Positions 20,937-31,445 of a stretch of 64,000 nucleotides of DNA are shown here, piece by piece. This DNA comes from Corallium rubrum. Lineage: Eukaryota > Cnidaria > Anthozoa > Scleralcyonacea > Coralliidae. Made by a program: the position numbers and the translations under genes. The first letter of the stretch is position 1. Every line of letters starts with the position of its first letter. The stretch covers positions 5,005,927 to 5,069,926 of the forward strand of contig OZ036010.1 in assembly GCA_964035015.1 (NCBI GenBank), given 5' to 3'. A model generated the notes under the pieces. That model was not told the DNA's origin and searched no databases. It was given only the letters and a program-made list of their open reading frames with translations.

Positions 20937-22301
20937 ATAGAAATAATAGGGAGCTTAAGCAAGCTAGGACGGCAACGGCAATCTAAAGTTCAGTATCTAG
21001 CAGAAACCACGAATCATTTGCGTAGTACTGAATACATAAACTATGTTTTCCGACATTCAAAAGCTTCAGAGTTTTAAAAGGATTTTTGTCGCACAGTTTG
21101 AAGTCAAACTCAACTAACAGGTTTCGCCGTTTCAAGAGTTACCGTCGTCCTGAAGACGTGAAAATGATCTGAATAACGTTGTATGTAGAACGGGGACGGC
21201 GTTAGGATTACTCTTGGGGCTAAAAATTATTCATTTTCTTTGTTGTGTGAGGAAAAATCTATTGTATTAAGGACGTTGCCCTTGACGTTCGCGTTGTATT
21301 TGCTTAAGCTCCCAATCATACCTAGAATGCGGGCTCCTATCTCCTGTCAGTCAAAAAATTCTCGCCACAAAATGGCGGATTTATAAGGGCAAAAGGAACC
21401 CGCCCTAGGACTTTTCTACAGTTTTTGACACGGCCGCCGTTGGTAACCGTTGTGGAGTGGACGATGGATGTATTTTAGCACTGAATTTATTTCTTTTTTA
21501 CGCCGGGAAATTTACTGGACTAGTGAATTTAAAGATAAAGGCATGTGAAGTGCAATATCCTTCGCCAAAACATTTCGAACATCAAACCCTGGATGTAGAA
21601 ATGGCGACGATAGCGGCCTTTTAATACGAATGGTTTTAGTGTTTTTACTGTTTTACATTATATTTGAATGATTCCCACTTGCCAATCTGTGTGTGATTTA
21701 TACTGAGTGTGAAGGATTAATCCAGGAGACAGTAAGTGTTTTGTTCTTTTTTATCCAATCTAATAGGAATTTCTAGCTTGTGATTTTTGAAATATAAATG
21801 TTTATGCACCTGTCATACTTTTTATACATCAGTCTTTTCGACATCTATTTATATTGACATTTTAAATCCATGTTTTTCTTAAGATTTTCCCCTAGTTTCA
21901 TTACGTATTCAGTGATTCTTTTCTTTTCTTTTTAACGGGCTCTGATACAGACAATTTCTGAGTTTTAAGTTTTGCATGAGCCTATCGTTTTGTTGCTTTT
22001 TGTAATTGTGGTGAATTGATCGAAATATAATTTTGACTTATAGTTTTTAGTACGTTTAATAAAGCAAGTGTCTTGCAAATTGTTTTATTTTATGCTAATG
22101 ATCTGGCTGATTTGTTGTCATACATGTATCCAATTTATCCCTATGAATCGCCCTCCAATTCTTTATTTTGAGGCGATCATTGTTGTTTATATACCCCACC
22201 CCCTTGCAAAATTCAAAATGGCGGATCTATAAGGGCAAATAAAATTTAATTTGGACACCTGTCACGTGACAGAGCACGCATTCTAGGTCTATTATTTCTA
22301 T
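20937..22301. mobile_element. 1365-bp element B with 10-bp target duplication
   Basis: GGTTTATCTC occurs exactly at 20927-20936 and 22302-22311. The element ends are ATAGAAATAATAG and its complement. The TIR continues with CCTAGAATGCG after element A is removed. A 9-11-bp duplication suggests a Mutator-like, non-autonomous element. No transposase is seen. Confidence 0.75.
20949..21318. mobile_element. Element A nested in the TIR of element B
   Basis: Ends GGGAGCTTAAGCAA and TTGCTTAAGCTCCC are inverted repeats. Removing the block restores the left TIR of element B so that it matches B's right end. Confidence 0.65.
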
Positions 22302-22435
22302 GGTTTATCTCCATCAGTAAAATCAACGTTTAATAATATTCTCAATTAGTTCTGCGACCTACATACGTTTTAAAACCTCTTTAAATAATTATTTAATTAA
22401 TGTTTAATAAACGAGCAGCAGCGTTTTATCGGGTT

Positions 22436-22808
22436 TTAGTATAGCTACACAGGTGATTATGAAAATCACGCGCGCTTGATTGGTCGAGCTACCTCGGACT
22501 AATTAACAATTATTCGCCGAAGGGGAGGTGAATATCGGTGAATAATAACCGAGACGAAGTCGAGGTTATTATTACCGATATTCACTGAGCTAAATAATTG
22601 TTTTAGTATAAATACACATTTTCCTACTTTTAGAAACATCATTTTCTTTGAACGTGCTTTGAAATTGTTAATTTCCTCGTCTGTCGCATTGACATTTGGC
22701 TGGCGGCCATCTTGAATAAACGCTGTAGGTGATTATCGAGAATTAGTCCGAAGTAGCTCGACCAATCAGCGCACGCGATTTTCTATAATCACCTGGGTAT
22801 TTATACTA
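22436..22808. mobile_element. Fold-back element with CCAAT motif in the TIRs
   Basis: TIRs of about 70 bp (TTAGTAT...CTCGGACTAATT and inverse) each hold a gattgg/ccaatc motif next to ACGCGCGC-type sequence. An inner hairpin at about 22500-22610 (TTATTCACCGATATTCACC type) and a further inverse match to 22809-22970 show several layers of nesting. Confidence 0.75.
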
Positions 22809-23218
22809 ATTCGCGATAATCACCTCCAGCCGGACTATTCAAAATGGCCGCCAGTCAATTTGTCAATGTGACAGTAGCCTGCGTGCATGTGACAGACGAC
22901 GAAATTAACAATTTTAAAGAAAATGTTGTTCCTAAAAGTATAAATATGTGTATTTATATATACAATTTTTCTTCTCGGTTATATTTCACCAATATTCACC
23001 TCGGGAATAATTGTTAATTAAACTACGAAGGCGCACTTGTTGGTTGTTTTTTTGGTTATTATGTTCATTAGTATTCTTTATATAAAATTGTATGTCATTA
23101 GTATTTTTTCTGACGTCAGTAAGTTTTATTAGGTATAAAACCACCGACATCACATGGTACTGATTTCTTTTTCTCTTCCTTTAACTTATAAAAAAAATTG
23201 CACTGTTGGTCAAAAAAG
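22809..23218. other. Non-coding, upstream of the first recognised exon of gene 1
   Basis: The first part is an inverted copy of 22610-22735 (AAAATGGCCGCCAG). No TATA-box promoter is convincing. The gene probably has further exons upstream. Confidence 0.5.
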
Positions 23219-23502
23219 ACCAAGAAGACATGCAATTTTTGGTACACATTGGATTCGACGGAGCTATAAGAGCCAAATATCCAGATATCCATGTTAACAT
23301 GAACGTACAACGTGGAGAGCTGTTCTTTGAAGGCCCTGATACGCAACTTGAAGAAGCGCTAAACACGTATACTGAAATCGTAAGCAAAATTACTAGAAAG
23401 ACATTGGATATTGACGAACCCACGCTTTGGAATATAATTACAAACGTACAATGGCATGATTACTTTGCAGAAAAGCTTGTGAAAGAAAACGTACAAGCAA
23501 AG
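23219..23502 (+). CDS. Gene 1 exon 1: KH-like segment
   Basis: The frame is open from a stop at 23182 to a donor (AAAG/GTGTGT) at 23503. The acceptor is taken at AAAAAAG/AC (23218); the alternative is a start at the ATG at 23230. It encodes a KH-like unit (FLVHIGFDGAIRAKYPDIHV) and ends VKENVQAK. Upstream exons are not identified, so the 5' limit is uncertain. Confidence 0.65.
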
Positions 23503-24036
23503 GTGTGTCAAATATTATATATATATATATAATTTATTAACTTTTAATGCTGAGTCGCTACTCAGAGTTTTTGGAATCTTTCGCGTAAGCGTGAAACTCT
23601 GAGTAGCGACTCAGCATTAAAAGTTAATAAATTATACTTCGCTCTGCCTATAATGGTATTGAGCGCTCTTATACCTTACGCCAATCTAGTGATCTTTATG
23701 CTACACACTATTTTTGGTATATATATTTGTGAAATTCATTACTAATTCATGAGTTTTGCAGCCAATCCAATTTCAGAAATTACGTCACATGTATACCCCT
23801 GTAAACCCCATACAAACTAAAACCAATGATGCTAATTAGTTACAACCACTAGTGGATGTATATACTCTTCTGATACAACCACTAGTGCTTGTAACTAATT
23901 AGCAAATTAGCATCTCAATATCCCAAAGGGATTTTTACTATTTATTCATTTCACAAGTTGTTTACAACACTCGCGTCCTTGTTGTATTGAATATACAATC
24001 CCGCCTTATATATATCAATACAACCGCCTCGTGTTT

Positions 24037-24106
<70 letters not shown>

Positions 24107-27100
24107 TTACTTCACTTATACTTCACTTATACTTCACTTACCAAAAATACTTCACTTCACTAGATTGGCGTATATATATATATATATATATATATACATA
24201 ACTTCACTTCACTTCACTTCACTTCACTTCACTTCACTTCACTTCGCTTCGCTTCGCTTCGCTTCGCTTCGCTTCACTTCACTTCACTTCACTTCACTTC
24301 ACTTCACTTCACTTCACTTCACTTCACTTCACTTCACTTCACTTCACTTCATCTCACCTCGCATCACTTCATGCACATCACTTTATTTATTTTATTAATT
24401 TATTTACTTAATTTATTTATTTATTTATTTATTTCCTTAATTTATTTATTTATTTATAGGTATCTGTTAAATCCAATCACTCTGTCACAATAGTTGCTTC
24501 AAGTGCCATGGAAGGCCAAAACGCGCAAGATTTACTCTGTTCGTCAGTGATATCCGGTAAAGTAGAATTTCCAAAAGATGTCGCTGTCTTCGTTCAAACA
24601 ACAGCGTTTCAGGACTTCTTATCAGAATTAGAGCATGGTAATATTTTGAAGATTCGTACAGAAATGGCAGAATCTGTGATTGAATTGGCTGGTGTTCACG
24701 AAGAATGCCTTTCTGGCGCCAAGAAAAAAATCGAAGATTTTTTAAAAACAAAACAGATACAGAGCGTCAACGAAAAACTTCCCAAAAGTGTAGGTCGTTT
24801 TCTGAAACGCCATTTCTCGTCGAAAGTGAAACCTTTAGAAGAGAGCTTAAAAGAATACAACGTATCGATAAGGATAGACGAAGCGTCTGGAACTGTTCAG
24901 ATGGAAGGAACGAATGAAGGCCTTGCCAAATGTAAAGAGCTTTTTTCTAAACTTCGCACAGCAATTGTCGAAAAAGATGAAACGGTTTCATTTCCTGGTT
25001 TAAAGAAGCTTATTTTAGGAAAAAATGGAAAAAGGCATTTGGATGAGATTTCAGTGAAGGGGAACGTTGACATCGCGGTAAAAAGCTGTAAGAAACGAAT
25101 AATAAAGAACCCAATCCCGCCACCAACACCCGCCGAGCGTTGCTACAATCAATGCAATTTCACTTCAAAAGGAGTCAAAGTCTCTTGGAAGTATGGCTGT
25201 ATAGAAGACGAAAAGGTAAGTCTATAAAAACAAGGATACGCCGAATTCAAATGACATAAAGCACAAGCACTTAATGTACAGTATTGTATTGTATCGTATC
25301 GTATCGTAACCGTAACCATAACCGTAACCGTTACCGTTACTGTTACCGTATCGTACTGTACCGTACCGTACCGTACTGTACTGTACTGTACTGTACTGTA
25401 CTGTACTGTACTGTACTGTACTGTACTGTACTGTACTGTACTGTACTGTACTGTACTGTACTGTACTGTACCGCACTGTGCTGCACTGTATTATACTGTA
25501 CTGTACTGCACTACACTGTACTGCACTGCACTGCACTGCACTGCACTGCACTGCACTGCACTGCACTGCACTGCACTGCACTGCACTGCACTGCACTGCA
25601 CTGCACTGCACTGCACTGCACTGCACTGCACTGCACTGCACTGCACTGCACTGCACTACACTGCACTGCACTGCACTGCGCTGCGCTGCCCTGCACTGCA
25701 CTGTTCTGTACAGCACTGCACTGCGCACTGCACTGCGCACTGCACTGCGCACTGCACTGCACTGCACTGCACTGCGCACTGCACTGCACTGCACTGCACT
25801 GCACTGCACTGCACTGCACTGCACTGCACTGTATTGTACAGCGCTGCGCTGCACTGCACTGCAATCTAATCTAATCTCATATTATTTCATTTCAATTTGT
25901 AGGCTGATATTTTGGTCAACTCTGCCCACTCTGATCTCAATGATCCTACAGCGTGCACAAAGGCTCTTAATGGTCGCGGTGGACCATCGTTTGTCGAAGC
26001 ATGTAAACCACATACCAATATTTCACCAGGAAATATCGCATGTACCACAAGCGGTAACCTAGCGTGTACGTACGTGATTCATGCTGTGTGTTCCGACTGG
26101 AAAGAGCAAGAAAAAGAAAAGTCAGAAAAGGTAGAGAAATTGAGTTGTAAAGTAAATGTATAAACTGACTATACTTATATTGATGGTAACATATGACAGT
26201 ATTTAGATACTGATAACCCAATAGCCCTCAACCCTTGATGAAAGAAGGATTCAACTGAGGAAAAAAAGATGTTAATCTTACTGAAATACGAAAACAGGTG
26301 TCACAGGAAATTTGTCCCCCCAAAATTTGTCCCCCTGAGCCAGAATTACTAGGAAATATGTCCCCCCTTAAGAACATGCTTTACTTTTATCTTTTAACGT
26401 ATGCCACGCTCAGAAATCGAGAAGTTACTTCTGAAAGTTTCTAAAACTTTCTGTCAGTATTTAGAACTGGAATTGAATAAAAAGTTCAGGTTATCTTTGT
26501 GAGGGAAGCATAATAAGGAAGATCAATTTTGCTTTGTTAACACTTTGGTAGAAAATCGCTTCGTCTTATAACGTACGCCGTAGCTCAGAAACCGAGAACC
26601 TAGATAAATTTATAAGTGAATATATTAGGTATGCATTATTAAAGACATACCAAAGTGTTAACAAAGAAAAATAGATTTTTTTATTATGCTTCTTTCCCAA
26701 AGGTATCCTGAACTTTCTATTCAATTTCAAGTTTTAAATACTGATAGAACGTTTTAGAAACTTGGTTTCAGAAGCTTCTTGGTTTCCAAGCGTATGTTGT
26801 ACGTTATAGACCACTTTCATAATAGCGATTAATTTGAATATTCTTTTATGTGCATTTTATTAAGCCTTTCTAGCCTCGTGTGTGTGTGTCTGCAATTCAA
26901 AAGAATCTTTGCTTCATAACGAGGCCAAGAAGGCTCATTTAGATGCACATATTTAAAGCGTTGGCCATTATGAAAGTGGTCTATAAGATAAAGTTAAGCA
27001 CGTTCTTGTGGAGGGACAAATTTCCTAGGAAATATGACCCTGGGGGGACAAATTTCCAAGGAAATTTAGCCTGGAGGGGACAAATTTCGGGGGAGGGGAC

Positions 27101-30100
27101 AAATTTCCTGTGACACCGGAGAACCTGGTAATTAAGGGAAAACCCTCGAGACACAGGAGAGAACCAACAACTCTACTCACATGAAACTAAGTTGGTCACC
27201 TATCCAAGTACTATACCTTATTGGACCTTAACTTCAGTGGTGAGAGGAAGTGAGCTAACAGTTTGTGCGACCCATGCCTCCCATACAGTGCATGACTAGT
27301 TAAGTAATTTCATAGCAAAATTAACATACAACGTCAAAGAAATAGAAACGTTGGAAAACTCTATAACACTATGTGATTTTTCAGGATTATCTTTCTTAAA
27401 ATAACTCTCCTGATTTTTAGTTACTTCGTGGTCTGGTGAAAAAAATCATTGATAAATGCATTGAGCTTGGTGTTTCATCGCTAGCAATGCCAGCAATCGG
27501 AACAGGACAACACCGCTTCCCAGAAAGTTTGGTATTTAAGATATTCAGAGAAGAGATAACCAAAATGAGCACTTCCAATCCTTCGCCAGTTTGTTTAAAA
27601 GAAATTCGAGTGATTATCTTTAAAACAAGCCCATCTCCTTCACTTTCTGGGTCTCATTCCAGTGTTCAGTTTTCTTCACCTTCTTCGTCTGCTACATCTT
27701 GTTTGGTTCCTCCGCTTCCTTCGCCTCCTAAGAGATATTCGATGCCTGTGTATCCTCCGCCATATTCGCGTTTGGCATCTCGGTCTCCTCCAAGTTCTCC
27801 GCCTCCCGCCTCCCCTGCGTTCTAAGTCTCTTTCTGCAAGTACTCGGTATCTTCATTCTTATCGGTCTTTTCATGCAGGTAATCGGCAATTTCTGTCCCT
27901 CTTGGATGATCTATCATCCTCTCCTCCAGATTCTCCTCCAGATTCTCCTCCAGATTCTCCTCCGCCTTCTCTGCTTTCTAGGTTTGGATCAAGTAGTTGG
28001 TTTTTGCGAGATGATTTATTGCGCCTTTCTCTAGATTCTCCGCCTCTTCCACTTTCTAAGTCCCGATCTAATTCAAGTACTCCATATTCACCTCTTCTAC
28101 TAAAGCGACGAGTTATTAATCAAGCAACCACCTTCAGTGCTTCAAATCTTCCAGCACTCAGCTTTGGGTCTGTACGGGTCTTTCTTCACGAAGGTGACAT
28201 AACACAACGCCAGGCAGACGCCATCATCAACGTGTTACCAAATAACTTAACACTTTCAAACGGTGGAGGAGTATGCAAAAGCATCCTAAAAGGTGGTCAG
28301 AGTATCCAACAAGAGCTAAACGATCTTCAAGCCAATGTTTCGCCTGGTTCTGTATTTCTCACAAATGCTGGTTCATTGCAAAATGTCAAAAAGATTATAC
28401 ACTTTGTACCAACATCAACTGACGTCCAGGGACTCAAAGTGTCGATAGAAAAGTGCTTCAACTTGGCAAAACAGCAGTCTCTGGATCATGTTTCAATCCC
28501 AGCAATTGGAACAGCTTCATTTAACATCAGCCCAGAGGACTCAGCAGCTCTCATTTTAAAAGCCGCCAAGAATTTCTCAAACACCAATCACGCGCTAGAT
28601 ATAAGCATTGTCGTTTTTCAGAAAACAATGGTGACCGTTTTTGAGACAGTTGTGAACGAGAAAGCTCAAGATGAAGCAGCTGCAAAATCCCAATCAACAA
28701 ATTCACCAAGTTCTACCGCAACACAAGCTCAAAACACAAGTGGTCAACTGAGATTAGGAACAAATGACGAGGCAGTGATTCATTTTGTTGGCACTTGCCA
28801 ACAAGATATTAATGCAGCTCATGAAGAGGTGAAAATGTTTATCAAAAAAAGCATGGCAAGGAAGGTGATTGAAAACGAGAAAATCTATGAAGTCATTATA
28901 CAGCATCTCACTAAAGTTAAAAAGTTGTTGGAAAAACAAGATGTCCTTGTCATATGTTCACCGTCAAAAGAAGTGTCCATCGCAGGAATGATGGGAGATG
29001 TTTCCGACTGCAAGGATGAATTGACACGTTTGCTCGCAAATTATGAAGAGAAAGAACGAGAGGAGAATCAGTTGGATCACATTTCACAATATGTACAGTG
29101 GTCCTTAAACGATGGAGCTCAGTCAGTGATGTACGACAAACAGTCGAATGGAAAGATTGAAACGGCATTCCAGGATGATAAAAGCAAACTTTTTCACTTC
29201 ACAAGGAATGGAATCCAGTTCGAAATTGATTTCATTGCCAAGACTGAAAAGAACAAGCAAAATGGACAAGAGGTGAACATAACAAGAACAGTTCATGGAA
29301 GTTCAGGTATGGCTTGCATTTTATTTTAATGCAAACTCAATAAAATCTCACTAATCTCAGAATTTAGATGCATAACCATCGTTATAGTGTTCTTCCTGTT
29401 AACAACACTAAGCTACAACCTTGCACGGGCAATCTTGTAACACCATCAAAAACGCATTAATAATTCATGAGGAAAACACAAAGGAAATCAGTACCATGTC
29501 CGTGGTTTTATATCTGATAAAACTTATTAAATCTGATAAAACACTGCTGCTCATGTTTTAAATATTACATATTATCATTCATTTCGTTTCTATCCCGCAT
29601 TCTGATTGGTTAATTTACCTGCAAATAACTGAGTGCAAATAATTTTATGGGCATGCGCACTAGCGGTAACACTGCTGACGGCAAACAATTTTCGTAAACA
29701 TGGCGGCTAGTTCTTCAGCCATCCGAGGAAATAATCGAGATTATTTGGAAGCATCCTTAACGACAATGTACTTCAGAAAAGAAATAGTGAAAAGGAAGTT
29801 GTAGTGATATAAAAAGCAAGACTCGTGCCAACAAAAATAAGTTTTACGAAGATTTTAGTATGCCGAAGACAGAGAGGAATGGCGATCACTTACTTCAGGC
29901 ATTTCAACTTTTTAACTATTTTATGAATGATAAATCAATTATTGAACTCATCTATCGCAAAATATCATGATTTGTCCGTGTCTCGCTACTAGTTATTTGC
30001 CTCTGTCCACGGCATCGGCAAATAACTAGTAGCTCGCCACTGACTCCGACTCGTCCAGTAATTGATAATTATTATATGGCAGCAGCACTGAAAGGTCCGA

Positions 30101-30856
30101 ATACGGAAATCCTGTAATTTGATTGGTTTATATGCGGTCGGATATTTCCCGTATCCACCATCTGCCGTTCGGGGCCGTAGTTTTATAAACAAAATGGCAG
30201 TCATGTCAGTTCAGTGGTCAGTATATGCAACAAGATGGATTATAATTTCAGAACTACTCATTGTTGAAATATATCGTGCAGGTATGTTGTTAGAAATTGT
30301 ATGAGCTTTCATTTGATGTACAGTTCGAGTTTCCACGTTTTGTGAAAGTTTTTAAAATGTCCAAAACGTTCGTAACATTGTTCGGAATAATATAACATTT
30401 ACTTCTCACAAGTATTAGAATTTCAGATGATTTTTTATTCAACTACTTAAACGTACGATCTTGAGCAATATGTCAAACAAAAGCAATGGAACAACATTAT
30501 TTGGGGTAGAAAGTTGAAGATTCTAGCTCAACGGAAAGTACTTTCAAAATGGGATAAATGTCTGCCATTTTCGTTTAGTTCACAAGAAAGATGGGTCGAG
30601 TTTTCACAGAACGTTCACAACATTATGGCCGTATAATAAACTACTTATTGACCTCGTTTGTTCGGTCTGTACTAGTGAAATATCGGACCTCTGTTTTTTG
30701 CACAGCGCTTCAACTCGCTGCGCCCGTCTCGCGATGCGCTTGCCTCAACTCGCTGCGCTCGTCTCGGTCCGTACTAAAAAAACATCGGTCCGATATTTCA
30801 CTAGTACAGACCTCACGCTCGGTCAATAAGTAGTTATTATAATATAATATTTATTG

Positions 30857-30902
<46 letters not shown>

Positions 30903-31374
30903 ATTGCTTATGCAGCGAAAATAAAGTTCAAAAGAAACTTATTTGAGAAAACGTTTGAATTTATAAAAATGGACGTTTACAGTTTGTTCTTATCTCACTT
31001 CGTTCTTGAGATGTTGAGATTTGTTTTATATGTAAGTATAGACGTCACATTGCATAATAACTTGGTGGAAAGCCTTGAATATCAATTTGAGATGATTTAA
31101 CGAAATCACTTTTAACTGTGTATGTGCTTCTGTGTATTGCAAGTCACTATACGTGAAAAGATTGAAGTGATTTACTTGAATTATTGCAAGAATAAACATG
31201 ATTTTCCAACAAATCATTATACAGTGTGATGTCTAAGTGATGTTATTTGCATATCACGCAAATCGCAATATCTAAAGACCGAAATCTTTATAACTTCAAA
31301 CGTTCTTTGAAATAAGACTCTCCGGAATGTATCGCTGCATAAGCCCTTTAAAGATAATAAGTATTTAATATAAG

Positions 31375-31445
<71 letters not shown>

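Larger units (their letters stand above)
20795..22325 (+). repeat. 5S-rRNA-like SINE, split by a nested insertion
   Basis: The head (AAAGTTAAGCC ... GATGGGCGACC) resembles the internal promoter region of 5S rRNA. A body shared with 27120-27288, 44370-44516 and 52935-53280 follows. The copy breaks at 20936 and resumes at 22302, where the tail (GGTTTATCTC-catcagtaaaatc) matches the tail of the 52935 copy. The SINE is therefore older than the insertion. Confidence 0.65.
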
